Part shown: positions 25,218 through 33,611 of the stretch, in pieces
Numbering within the stretch: the stretch's first letter is position 1
How the letters are laid out: every line of letters begins with the position of its first letter
Source of the DNA: JBHGXV01 sp041920505
GTDB lineage: Bacteria > Bacillota > Bacilli > Brevibacillales > Brevibacillaceae
Direction of reading: 5' to 3'
Assembly (NCBI GenBank): GCA_041920505.1
Contig: JBHGXV010000024.1
Span: 1 to 64,000 of the forward strand
Length of the DNA stretch: 64,000 bases
Program-made: the position numbers and the translations under genes
The notes under the pieces: generated by a model
The model's input: only the letters and a program-made list of their open reading frames with translations
Told to the model about the DNA's origin: nothing
Database searches by the model: none

Positions 25218-26265
25218 TCAGTCAAAACGAATCGCCCGTGCGCGCCAATTCGGCGAACTGGCGGCGATTCACCGCGAACTGGCGGAAGTCGTGCGGGCGG
25301 CGGCCGAATGGGACGCGTTCGCGCGGCTCACCGGGCCGGTGAGCGATTCGCACGAACAGATCACAAGACAGGTCATCAGGCTGTCCGTGGAGAAGACGGC
25401 CGCTTCCGGCATGGGCGAACCGCCCGTGCCGTACGCATTCGTGCTCTTCGGCAGCGGCGGGAGGAAGGAGCAGGCGCTGATCAGCGACCAGGACAACGGG
25501 CTGATCTATCAGATGCCGGACGGGCTGGACGCAAACGAGCGGGAGCGTATCCACCGCTACTTCGAACGGCTGGCCGACGTCATCGTGCACGGAATGGAGG
25601 CGGTCGGCTATCCGCCCTGCCGGGGCAATGTGATCTGCTCCAATCCGCGCTGGCGGGGGACTCCCGCCCAGTGGAAAGCGGCGTTTGACAACTGGCGGGA
25701 CGTCCCGAGTTGGGAGCATGTGCGCTACCTGCTGATGGCAGGCGACGCGCGGCTTCTCGTGGGCGATCCCGCTCTGTTTGCCGAAGTGAAAGAACATTAC
25801 CACCAGACGTTGGCCGATCATCCCGAACTGATCCCTCGGCTGGTCAGCAACACCTTGTACCACCGGGTGCCGCTCGGCTGGTTCGGACGCCTGTTGGTGG
25901 AGATCCAGGGCAAATACAGCGGCGCCGTCAACATCAAGAACGGCGTCTACCTGCCTTTTGTCAACTGCGTCCGCCTCTGGTCGCTCGTAGCCGGCATTCG
26001 CCTTACCCCAACGCTGGAGCGGCTGGATGCGCTGCGGGAGCGGCAGATCTGGCCGGAAGAGCTGTGCCGGGACGTGGAACAACAGTTTCGCAACATTCTC
26101 ACCCTGCGCCTGATCGCGCCGCTCCACTGGCAGGACGGCGACTATGACAGCAACAGCTACCTGAAGCTGTCCAAGGCACCGCACGAACTGCGGGCGGCGT
26201 TACAGGCGATGATGCGGCTCGCCTTGCGCTTGCAATCGCTCACCTCCAGCCGGTACATGCGCTGA
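25183..26265 (+). CDS. DUF294 nucleotidyltransferase (GlnD-like N-terminal fold)
   Basis: 360-residue soluble protein. The DUF294 nucleotidyltransferase core shows the GSGGRKEQALISDQDNGLIY motif (residues 89-108), with the metal-binding Asp pair of the polymerase-beta fold, as in GlnD. A DUF294_C helical domain follows (about 190-360). The usual N-terminal cNMP and CBS domains of this family are missing. The start at 25183 lies inside amtB, so the two are co-translated; a role in modifying a nitrogen-sensing partner is an inference. Confidence 0.75.
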   Translation: MSLGTHHILLPDQSKRIARARQFGELAAIHRELAEVVRAAAEWDAFARLTGPVSDSHEQITRQVIRLSVEKTAASGMGEPPVPYAFVLFGSGGRKEQALISDQDNGLIYQMPDGLDANERERIHRYFERLADVIVHGMEAVGYPPCRGNVICSNPRWRGTPAQWKAAFDNWRDVPSWEHVRYLLMAGDARLLVGDPALFAEVKEHYHQTLADHPELIPRLVSNTLYHRVPLGWFGRLLVEIQGKYSGAVNIKNGVYLPFVNCVRLWSLVAGIRLTPTLERLDALRERQIWPEELCRDVEQQFRNILTLRLIAPLHWQDGDYDSNSYLKLSKAPHELRAALQAMMRLALRLQSLTSSRYMR

Positions 26266-26331
26266 TCGCCGGGCCTGGTTTTCCCTTCAAGACTTGTCGG
26301 GCCCGAGGATTTGGATGGAAGGAGAGCTTTG

Positions 26332-27069
26332 ATGAAACCAAACTGGAACGCGTTTCAACGCATGTGGAACCTCTATCGGGAACGGGGCGTCCCGCCGTCG
26401 TTTTCCTCGGCGGTTGTAGAGAACGATCCGCAACATCTCGCGTTTTTGCGCTCGATGACCAAAGCGGTGCAAAACGCCGACAGCGCCGACCTGCCGCTCG
26501 ACGGTCTGGAGGTGGTGGTCGTCGACCTGGAAACGTCCGGGTTTCACTCTCGCCAGGGAGACGAGATCATCGCCATCGGCGCCGTTGCCGTTTGCGGCAC
26601 AGAGGTGCGCCAACAAGAGCGTTTCTCCACCCTGGTCAATCCCAAGCGAAGCGTTCCCGCTCACATCCAGGCGCTGACCGGCCTCACGCAGGCACAACTG
26701 GATGCGGCCCCTGATCTGGTTCTGGCGCTCTCCCGCTTTTTTCAATTTGTCGGCAACCGCCCGCTCGTCGCCCACCACTCGCGGCATGAGCGCGACTTCT
26801 TGCAGGCGGCCCTGTGGAAAACGGGGCGCACCAAGCTGGCCCACCGGCTGATCGACACGATGCTGTTGATCCGGTTGTGCGAGGGGCCGCTGGGTGACGC
26901 TTCGCTGGACGCCCTGTGCAAGCGTCACCAGATTGCCATCGGGAAACGGCACGACGCCTACCACGACGCGCTGGCCGCCGCCCGGCTGTGGGCGATCTAC
27001 GTTGAGCGGGCCTTGCAAAAAGGCTTCCGCACGTTGCGGGAAGTCTACCAAGAGGCGGGAAGCTGGTGA
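26332..27069 (+). CDS. 3'-5' exonuclease, DnaQ/PolC-epsilon type
   Basis: 245-residue DEDDh exonuclease. Motifs: VVVDLETSGF (Exo I, Asp and Glu), LVAHHSRHERDFL (Exo II) and KRHDAYHDALAAARL (Exo III with the HDAxxDA pattern). Similar genes often pair with DUF294 genes, as here (66 bp downstream), suggesting a joint function that is not known. GGAAGGAGAGCTTTG precedes the ATG. Confidence 0.85.
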   Translation: MKPNWNAFQRMWNLYRERGVPPSFSSAVVENDPQHLAFLRSMTKAVQNADSADLPLDGLEVVVVDLETSGFHSRQGDEIIAIGAVAVCGTEVRQQERFSTLVNPKRSVPAHIQALTGLTQAQLDAAPDLVLALSRFFQFVGNRPLVAHHSRHERDFLQAALWKTGRTKLAHRLIDTMLLIRLCEGPLGDASLDALCKRHQIAIGKRHDAYHDALAAARLWAIYVERALQKGFRTLREVYQEAGSW

Positions 27070-27090
27070 CTTGTCCCACGCGACGACCGT

Positions 27091-27894
27091 TCAGGAATCG
27101 GCAATAAACGCGTTGCGCACCCGGCCCCAGAACGGCAGTTTCTTGTAGCGGGCGAACTTCACCTTGTCGGTGCCAACCCGGCAGGTAATCGAGCGAACCT
27201 GCTTCCACACGGCCTGGTCGCGGTCCAGTCCGATCAAAATCTCCGGATTCATCACGATCAACTCCACCTCGTGATGTTTGGGCAACACCAGCGAACAGTT
27301 GATCGTCCGGTAGGTCTGGTTGTTGATCGAGGCGATCTCCGACAACTGGATCGCTTCGATCGACGGATGGACAATCGCTCCGTTGACCGCCTTGTTGTAG
27401 GCCGTGCTACCCGACGGCGACGAGACGATCAGGCCGTCACCGCGAAACGTCTCGAACTCTTCTCCGTTGATAAATACGCAGACGACCAGCGTCGACAACG
27501 TGGCGTTGCGGATCACCATTTCGTTGAGCGCCCAGAAGGTGCGCGTCTCGCCGTCCCGCATGTGAATCCGGCATTGGACGGTCGGATATTCCGCGATGAA
27601 CGGGTGGGGGTCCTCCAGCGCCGCGACGAACTCATCCAGTTCGTCCGGCCGCCAGTCGGCGTAAAAGCCAAGGTGGCCGGTGTGAATGCCCACATAGGTA
27701 GGCTCAACCCCGAATTCGTGCACCGCCTCCAGCAAGGTGCCGTCTCCGCCGATGGACAGCACCAGATCGGGTTTCTCCTTTGGATCGGTGACGAACCGGT
27801 AGTTGCGTGTGGGGCTTGCGGACAGTTTTTCCTTCAACGCCCTTTCCACCTGGCGCGTGTAGTCGTCGTTGCGCAAGACTGTTGCAATCTTCAT
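27091..27894 (-). CDS. nadK: NAD kinase
   Basis: 267-residue ATP-NAD kinase that makes NADP. The invariant LSIGGDGTLLEAVHEF, LNEMVIRNA and DGLIVSSPSGSTAYNKAVNG are all present. It resembles the second Bacillus enzyme (YtdI/NadK2). Monocistronic, convergent with the exonuclease gene with 21 bp between them. Confidence 0.93.
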   Translation of the reverse strand: MKIATVLRNDDYTRQVERALKEKLSASPTRNYRFVTDPKEKPDLVLSIGGDGTLLEAVHEFGVEPTYVGIHTGHLGFYADWRPDELDEFVAALEDPHPFIAEYPTVQCRIHMRDGETRTFWALNEMVIRNATLSTLVVCVFINGEEFETFRGDGLIVSSPSGSTAYNKAVNGAIVHPSIEAIQLSEIASINNQTYRTINCSLVLPKHHEVELIVMNPEILIGLDRDQAVWKQVRSITCRVGTDKVKFARYKKLPFWGRVRNAFIADS

Positions 27895-28076
27895 CTAGCT
27901 TGTACCCTCGCTATTCGTCTGTGGCAAAACCACGTGTCATCTCTCTTGCTACCCCCACTATACCACAGTTGCGCATCCGCCGCTCGCCCTGCCAGCCAAA
28001 AGTCTCCCGTCCCGTCCGTTTTTGCCGAAACGGCTCCGTTCGGTTTCTTTGAAAATTTTACATTTTCTTACAAAAC

Positions 28077-28114
28077 AAAAAGGGCGGGCTTCTTCACACC
28101 GGGAAATCCCGCCC
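28077..28114 (-). terminator. Terminator of yugN
   Basis: GGGCGGG/CCCGCCC stem followed by T5 on the minus strand. Confidence 0.8.
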
Positions 28115-28125
28115 CGTTCCTTGCG

Positions 28126-28530
28126 TCAGCCAATCAGGCTCTCCACCCGGCGCACGACCCGCTTCGCCTGCTCCGCCCAGAACGGATCGACGGGCGCGTC
28201 TTTGTCAACCGGTTCTTGAAACTGATTGACCAACGGTGCGACGGTTTGACTGGCGAAATAGCCAATGGTTGGATCGTTGCCCGTCTGATAGACGTGTTTG
28301 AGCACAAACGGCGTGCCAAACCGGATGCGGGCCTCGGCGTTGTCCAACTCGCCCTCGGTCACCTCAAACGGCAGGCGCAGGTAGACCATGGCCTTGTCAT
28401 CCAGTTGCTTGTCGAAAAAGCCCCGGTCGTACTCCCAGTTTGCCAGCGTAAATCCTTCCGGCGCAAGCGCTTGCCGCACCTGGCCGAACGTGCTTTCTCT
28501 GCCTTCCAGGCTGCTTGCTATCGGTTGCAT
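28126..28530 (-). CDS. yugN: YugN-family protein
   Basis: 134-residue cytosolic protein of the YugN-like family, whose function is unknown. Matching features are the N-terminal MQPIASSLEG, WEYDRGFFDKQLD and FGTPFVLKHVYQTGND. The ATG at 28530 after CAGGGGATCGAG starts the conserved frame; the longer upstream frame is not family-like. It lies just downstream of cysA on the same strand but ends in its own terminator. Confidence 0.78.
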   Translation of the reverse strand: MQPIASSLEGRESTFGQVRQALAPEGFTLANWEYDRGFFDKQLDDKAMVYLRLPFEVTEGELDNAEARIRFGTPFVLKHVYQTGNDPTIGYFASQTVAPLVNQFQEPVDKDAPVDPFWAEQAKRVVRRVESLIG

Positions 28531-28594
28531 CTCGATCCCCTGCCTTTCGTCGTCTCTTATCAGTGTGCGACAAAAGGCGGGGGCGTAGTCGCTG

Positions 28595-29713
28595 TCAGGA
28601 AATCTGGATGCCGGGGTTGGCGGGCTGAATCGCCAGCGGCACAACGTCCTGGCCATTGTCCTCGTTGTCGGCTTTCTCCGCAAACAAACGAATCTTTTGC
28701 AGGCTGACGAATACCGTGTCACCCGGCTGCAGGTTGAGCTGCCGGTAGCGTTCGTCGCTGATCTCCGCTTCCACCAGCTCCGCGTTGTCGCGGCGTTTCA
28801 ATTCCAGCCGAACCACCGGGCCCAGGCGATACATGCGGGCAATCGTCGCTTCGATCGCGGACGGGTGAACGGGTGCGGCAAAAAGTTCAAGCTCATGCGG
28901 CCTGATGTAACCGACGGCTGGCGATCCCGTCGCGGCGGTTTCCGCCGGGGCGATGCCCGCCCGTCCTTCCCACTCCCCGCCGCGAAACACGTTGACTCTC
29001 CCGAGGAAACTGTACACAAACGGATTGGCCGGCCGATGGTACACCTCATCGGGCGTTCCCACCTGTTCAATCCGGCCGTTGTTCATCACGACGACGCGGT
29101 CGGCCACTTCCAGTGCCTCTTCCTGATCGTGCGTGACGAACACGCTGGTGATGTGCAGATTATCGTGGAGTTGGCGAAGCCAGCGCCGTAACTCCTGGCG
29201 CACTTTGGCGTCCAGTGCTCCGAACGGTTCGTCCAGCAGTAGCACCTGTGGTTCTATGGCAAGCGCTCTGGCCAGGGCGACACGTTGCCGCTGTCCGCCC
29301 GACAGTTGGGAAGGGTAACGCGATTCCAGTCCCTCCAACTGGACGAGTGCAAGCAAGTCCCTGACCCGCTCGCGAATTTGCTGTTTCGACGGGCGGCTTT
29401 TGCGCGGACGGACTTTCAGGCCGAAGGCGATGTTGTCGTACACCGTCATGTGCCGAAACAGCGCGTAGTGCTGAAAGACGAACCCGACCCGGCGATCACG
29501 CACACTCGCGCCGGTAACCGCCTGATCGTCAAACAGAATCGTTCCGCTGTCCGCCGCTTCCAATCCCGCAATCAACCGCAAAAGCGTCGTTTTGCCCGAT
29601 CCGGACGGCCCGAGCAGGGCAACCAGCTCCCCTGTCTCGATTTTAAGATCGATGTCGCGGACGGCCGCGCTCGCGCCGAACGTTTTGCGAATCTGTCGAA
29701 TCTCGATACTCAT
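28595..29713 (-). CDS. cysA: Sulfate/thiosulfate ABC transporter, ATP-binding protein
   Basis: 372-residue ATPase of the CysA type. Walker A GPSGSGKTT, Q-loop, signature LSGGQRQRVALARAL and Walker B VLLLDEPFGALD are all intact. A C-terminal TOBE-like domain of about 120 residues follows. Last gene of the rrf2-yezD-sbp-cysT-cysW-cysA cluster. AAAGGAGAATCGCC precedes the ATG at 29713. Confidence 0.94.
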   Translation of the reverse strand: MSIEIRQIRKTFGASAAVRDIDLKIETGELVALLGPSGSGKTTLLRLIAGLEAADSGTILFDDQAVTGASVRDRRVGFVFQHYALFRHMTVYDNIAFGLKVRPRKSRPSKQQIRERVRDLLALVQLEGLESRYPSQLSGGQRQRVALARALAIEPQVLLLDEPFGALDAKVRQELRRWLRQLHDNLHITSVFVTHDQEEALEVADRVVVMNNGRIEQVGTPDEVYHRPANPFVYSFLGRVNVFRGGEWEGRAGIAPAETAATGSPAVGYIRPHELELFAAPVHPSAIEATIARMYRLGPVVRLELKRRDNAELVEAEISDERYRQLNLQPGDTVFVSLQKIRLFAEKADNEDNGQDVVPLAIQPANPGIQIS

Positions 29714-29726
29714 GGCGATTCTCCTT

Positions 29727-30572
29727 TCATCTGCTGATGGCATCCTGTTCCCGTGCGAGCAGCCGCTCGGTTTTCCATTCGACAACGCCTTTTACGACCA
29801 ACGTCACCAGCGCAAGCACGGCGAGCAGGGACGCGACGGCGAACGCGGCGGTAAAGTTGTATTCGTTGTACAAGATTTCCACGTGCAGCGGAACGGTGTT
29901 GGTCAAGCCGCGAATGTGGCCGGAGACCACCGACACCGCCCCGAATTCGCCCATCGCCCGCGCGTTGCAGAGAATGATCCCGTACAGCAAGGCCCATTTG
30001 ATATTGGGAAGGGTCACCCGCCAAAACGTCTGCCACCCTCCCGCGCCGAGCGAAACCGCCGCTTCCTCTTCATCCGTCCCCTGTGCCTGCATCACCGGAA
30101 TCAGTTCGCGGGCAACGAACGGAAAGGTGACAAACGTTGTCGCCAGGATAATACCCGGCACGGCAAACACAATCTTCAGCCCGTGCTCCGCCAGCCACGG
30201 TCCGAACAGCCCCTGCGTGCCGAACAAGAGCACGAAGACCAGCCCGGAGATGACAGGCGAGACGGCAAACGGAATATCGATCAAGGTGAGCAGCAGTTCT
30301 TTTCCGCGAAACCGGAACTTGGCGGTTGCCCATGCCGCCGCCACCCCGAATACGGTGTTGAGCAAAACGGCGACAGCGGCCGTCACCAGCGTCAGCCGAA
30401 CCGCCGCCATTGCCTCTGGCTCGCGGATGGCGTCCAGGTAGGCCGCCGCCCCTTTTCGAAACGCCTCGGCAAAGACGGCGACCAAGGGAACAATCAATAA
30501 CAGCACGAGAAAGGTCAAGGCGCCGGCGATCAACAGCCAGCGAACCCATCCCGACTCCGTCAGACGAATCAT
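29727..30572 (-). CDS. cysW: Sulfate ABC transporter permease CysW
   Basis: 281-residue permease with about six helices and the EAA-loop (EEAAVSLGAGGWQTFWRVTLPN) that docks on the ATPase. Pairs with CysT in the sulfate or thiosulfate importer. 15 bp after cysT, 13 bp before cysA. Confidence 0.94.
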   Translation of the reverse strand: MIRLTESGWVRWLLIAGALTFLVLLLIVPLVAVFAEAFRKGAAAYLDAIREPEAMAAVRLTLVTAAVAVLLNTVFGVAAAWATAKFRFRGKELLLTLIDIPFAVSPVISGLVFVLLFGTQGLFGPWLAEHGLKIVFAVPGIILATTFVTFPFVARELIPVMQAQGTDEEEAAVSLGAGGWQTFWRVTLPNIKWALLYGIILCNARAMGEFGAVSVVSGHIRGLTNTVPLHVEILYNEYNFTAAFAVASLLAVLALVTLVVKGVVEWKTERLLAREQDAISR

Positions 30573-30587
30573 CTCTCTCCCTCCCGG

Positions 30588-31418
30588 TCAGGCAAGTCTT
30601 CGTTTTTGCCAACGCCACAACAATCCGTTGATGACCAGCAGCAACACGAACGAAACGACCAGCATCACCACGGCGATCGCGGTAGCGCCCGCGTAATCGA
30701 ACTGTTCCAGTTTGGCCATGATCAACAGCGGGGTGATCTCGGTGCGCATCGGCATGTTGCCGGAGATAAACACGACCGACCCGTACTCGCCGATGGAGCG
30801 GGCGAACGCCAGCGCGAATCCGGTCAACAGCGCGGGAACGATCTGTGGCAGAATCACCCTGGCGAACGTTTGCCACCGGTTGGCTCCCAGCATAGCCGCC
30901 GCCTCTTCCGTTTGCTTGTCGATCTCTTCCAGGACCGGCTGGACGGTTCGCACGACGAACGGCAGACTGACAAACGTCAGCGCAATCACCACTCCCAGGG
31001 GCGAAAAGGCGGCCTTCACCCCGAAAAGACTGAGGTAATGGCCAATCCAGCCGTTCTCGGCGTATATCGAGGTCAGCGCGATCCCGGCCACCGCAGTGGG
31101 CAGGGCGAACGGCAAATCGATCAAACCGTCGACGATCCGTTTGCCGGGGAATGAATAATGGACCAGCACCCAGGCCAACAGCAAGCCAAATACCGCATTG
31201 ATCGCCGCAGCGATAAACGCCGCTCCAAAGCTGAGTTCATAGGAAGCCACCACCCGCGGGTCGCTCACCGTTTTCCAAAATTGTTCCCAACTGAGCGCGG
31301 CTGTCTTGAGGAACAACCCTGCGAGCGGAAGCAGCACCATCAGGCTTACGTAAAACAGGCTGAACCCGAGCGTCAGGCCAAATCCTGGCAAGACGCCGCG
31401 TTTGCGCACCAACGCCAT
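30588..31418 (-). CDS. cysT: Sulfate ABC transporter permease CysT
   Basis: 276-residue permease, paralogous to CysW. The EAA loop reads EEAAAMLGANRWQTFARVILPQ, and FVSLPFVVRTVQPVLEE and IGEYGSVVFISGNMPMRTE match CysT/CysU. 55 bp after the binding-protein gene. Confidence 0.94.
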   Translation of the reverse strand: MALVRKRGVLPGFGLTLGFSLFYVSLMVLLPLAGLFLKTAALSWEQFWKTVSDPRVVASYELSFGAAFIAAAINAVFGLLLAWVLVHYSFPGKRIVDGLIDLPFALPTAVAGIALTSIYAENGWIGHYLSLFGVKAAFSPLGVVIALTFVSLPFVVRTVQPVLEEIDKQTEEAAAMLGANRWQTFARVILPQIVPALLTGFALAFARSIGEYGSVVFISGNMPMRTEITPLLIMAKLEQFDYAGATAIAVVMLVVSFVLLLVINGLLWRWQKRRLA

Positions 31419-31473
31419 TCCCTTCCATCCTTTCGCTTTTCTTGTGTCGTTACTGCCTCCATCCTAGCATCAG

Positions 31474-32541
31474 TCAAGGTTTGTAAATCTGGTCAAACAC
31501 ACCGCCGTCGGCAAAATGGGTTTTTTGCGCTTTTTGCCAATCGCCGAACAACTCGTTGATGGTAAACAGCTCGATTTTCGGAAACTGGTTGGCATACTTG
31601 GCGGCAACAGAAGCAAGCCGTGGACGGTAGAAGTTTTTGGCGGCTATCTCCTGCCCCTCTTCGGAGTAGAGGTATTCCAGGTAGGCTTGCGCGACGTTGC
31701 GCGTACCTCGTTTGTCGACCACCTTGTCAACCACTGTGACCGGCGGTTCCGCCAGAATGCTCACCGACGGGGCCACGATCTCAAATTTGTCGCTGCCGAA
31801 TTCCTTGAGCGCAAGAAACGCCTCGTTCTCCCAGGCGATCAGCACGTCGCCGATTCCCCGCTCGGTAAACGTGGTGGTCGCTCCCCGCGCCCCCGAGTCA
31901 AGCACGGGCACGTTTTTGAACAACTTGCTGACGAACTCCTTGGCTTGCGCCTCGTTGCCGCCGTTGTGCTTCAACGCGTATCCCCACGCGGCCAGATAGT
32001 TCCAGCGCGCGCCACCCGATGTTTTCGGGTTGGGCGTGATCACGGAGACGCCCGGTTTGATCAGATCGTCCCAGTCTTTGATCCCCTTGGGATTTCCTTT
32101 TCGTACGAGAAACACGATCGTCGAGGTGTACGGGGAACTGTTGTCAGGCAACCGTTTCTGCCAATCGGCCGGAATCAGGCCGGTTGTGGTCAGTGCGTCA
32201 ATGTCGTACGCCAATGCCAGCGTTGCCACGTCCGCTTCGAGACCGTCCAGGATCGCGCGCGACTGCTTGCCGGAACCGCCGTGCGACTGTTTGATCACGA
32301 CATGCTGTCCGGTTTTTTTCTCCCAGTACGCGGCGAATTTCTCGTTGAATTCCTGGTAAAGCTCGCGGGTCGGATCGTACGAGACATTAAGCAGTTCCAC
32401 CTGTCCCCCCTGTCCGGAAGCCGCCTGAGCCGGCGCCGCTTTTCCGCCGGACGCGCTGCCGCCATCCCCGCATCCCGTCAGTCCAAACGCCAAAACCCCC
32501 GACAGTATCCATCCCAGCCAACGTTGATTTCGTTTGAACAT
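31474..32541 (-). CDS. sbp: Sulfate-binding lipoprotein
   Basis: 355-residue solute-binding protein of the sulfate importer. A lipobox (FGLTGCGDGG, Cys at about residue 24) implies anchoring to the outer face of the membrane. Family motifs: LLNVSYDPTRELYQEFN, KQSHGGSGKQSRAILDGLEADV and NPKTSGGARWNYLAAW, which form the sulfate site. Preceded by an attenuator-like hairpin (32586-32634). Confidence 0.92.
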   Translation of the reverse strand: MFKRNQRWLGWILSGVLAFGLTGCGDGGSASGGKAAPAQAASGQGGQVELLNVSYDPTRELYQEFNEKFAAYWEKKTGQHVVIKQSHGGSGKQSRAILDGLEADVATLALAYDIDALTTTGLIPADWQKRLPDNSSPYTSTIVFLVRKGNPKGIKDWDDLIKPGVSVITPNPKTSGGARWNYLAAWGYALKHNGGNEAQAKEFVSKLFKNVPVLDSGARGATTTFTERGIGDVLIAWENEAFLALKEFGSDKFEIVAPSVSILAEPPVTVVDKVVDKRGTRNVAQAYLEYLYSEEGQEIAAKNFYRPRLASVAAKYANQFPKIELFTINELFGDWQKAQKTHFADGGVFDQIYKP

Positions 32542-32585
32542 CTCTCTTCACTCCTTTTATCTTGTATCCGGTCGGCCGGGAATGC

Positions 32586-32634
32586 AAAAAAGCCCCCGTT
32601 TGCCCGCAGGTCAATCTGCAAGGAAAATGGGGGC
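32586..32634 (-). terminator. Terminator/attenuator before sbp
   Basis: On the minus strand GCCCCCATTT...AAACGGGGGC then T6, between yezD and sbp and 45 bp upstream of the sbp start. It is flanked by GC-rich arms (GGCCGATCGG before, CCGACCGG after) that can pair with each other, so a conditional structure is possible. Confidence 0.7.
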
Positions 32635-32671
32635 CTTCGGTCGTCCGATCGGCCAACAGGTATACGTACTG

Positions 32672-32878
32672 TCATTTTCGCTCCGATTTGGTGTCCGTGC
32701 GTCCGGTTGCCTGCGACAAGCGCTCCAGGGGGAACCGTTGTTTCTCAGTGCGTTCAATCTGCGTGATCTTCGAGTCATGCACGATAATCTGTACGGAGCC
32801 GTACTCCAGGCCGTCCAACGCTCGAAGAATACGCTCAATCCAGGGATCTGACAACCAGTCATTGCGATTGTTCGGCAA
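32672..32878 (-). CDS. yezD: YezD-family protein (DUF2292)
   Basis: 68-residue protein. WIERILRALDGLEYGSVQI then IVHDSKITQIERTEKQRF is the YezD/DUF2292 signature; members lie beside sulfur assimilation genes and are of unknown function. The start is a TTG (32878) after GGAGGGGTAGCTC, inside the end of the rrf2 gene, so it is translationally coupled to it. Confidence 0.82.
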   Translation of the reverse strand: MPNNRNDWLSDPWIERILRALDGLEYGSVQIIVHDSKITQIERTEKQRFPLERLSQATGRTDTKSERK

Positions 32879-33314
32879 GAGCTACCCCTCCACTCGTTTC
32901 CGCATGAAGTTTGTTTTCCAGCAAATCATTCAGGGTGGTGCGGTCCAACACGTGGGCAACGGTGTCGCGGACCAGCGCCCACAGCGGCTTTAACAAACAC
33001 CCGGACTCCAGTTGACACGCTTCGTACGCGGTGACACTGACACATCCCATCGGGGCCACCGGTCCTTCCAGGCTGCGGATGACCTCGCCCACTGTCAGTT
33101 CCTCGGGTGGCGTGCGCAACACATACCCTCCGCGCGAGCCCCGCTTGCTCTTCACAAACCCGTGCATTTTCAACTGCAACAAGATGTGCTCCAGGTAGCT
33201 CACCGGCACCAACGTCCTCTCGGCGATATCCGCGATCGGCAGGACTTCTCCCCTGCTTTTCCCGAGCACGAGCAACGCACGCAGCGCATATTCGCCTCTG
33301 CTGGAGATCTTCAT
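32859..33314 (-). CDS. Rrf2-family regulator with Cys triad (CymR/IscR-like)
   Basis: 151-residue winged-helix regulator. The N-terminal HTH (MKISSRGEYALRALLVLG... ADIAERTLVPVSYLEHIL) and the wing KSKRGSRGGY are typical. It has three cysteines spaced C-X8-C-X5-C (CVSVTAYEAC, then CLLKPLW) in the position of the Fe-S ligands of IscR and NsrR; classical CymR lacks this triad. Position ahead of the sulfate operon suggests control of sulfur uptake. GGGGGAGGACAC precedes the ATG at 33314; a 15-bp palindrome lies just upstream. Confidence 0.85.
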   Translation of the reverse strand: MKISSRGEYALRALLVLGKSRGEVLPIADIAERTLVPVSYLEHILLQLKMHGFVKSKRGSRGGYVLRTPPEELTVGEVIRSLEGPVAPMGCVSVTAYEACQLESGCLLKPLWALVRDTVAHVLDRTTLNDLLENKLHAETSGGVALAEQSQ

Positions 33315-33339
33315 GTGTCCTCCCCCATCCCGATCATAT

Positions 33340-33354
33340 CGACTCAATTAGTCG
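33340..33354. promoter_or_regulatory. Probable Rrf2 operator
   Basis: CGACTCAATTAGTCG, an almost perfect palindrome of the Rrf2 type, 26 bp upstream of the regulator ATG and abutting a TATGAT box (33333-33338, minus strand). Suggests autoregulation of the whole cys cluster. Confidence 0.55.
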
Positions 33355-33611
33355 AGATTCACACAGGCTGCAACTGAACAGCGGGATTCTGTATGTTTAC
33401 AGCCTAATCAAATTATTCCGATATGTCAAGTATGAATTAAACATCGCCAGGTTTGTTGCAACCGCCATTTCTCCCCTTCCGCCCGTTGTTCCACTGTAGC
33501 CTATGCGCCGGGGAATCGTGGCGTTCCACCAAATTCGCTACTTTTGCCCCAGTTTGCCAATCCTTCCGGGCGGGAAAAGAGCAGTGACACCGTTTCGAGA
33601 GGAGAGCAGCC

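Noticed and set aside
32542..32671. S-box (SAM) riboswitch before the sulfate operon
   Set aside because: The hairpin is a simple terminator; conserved S-box blocks are missing.
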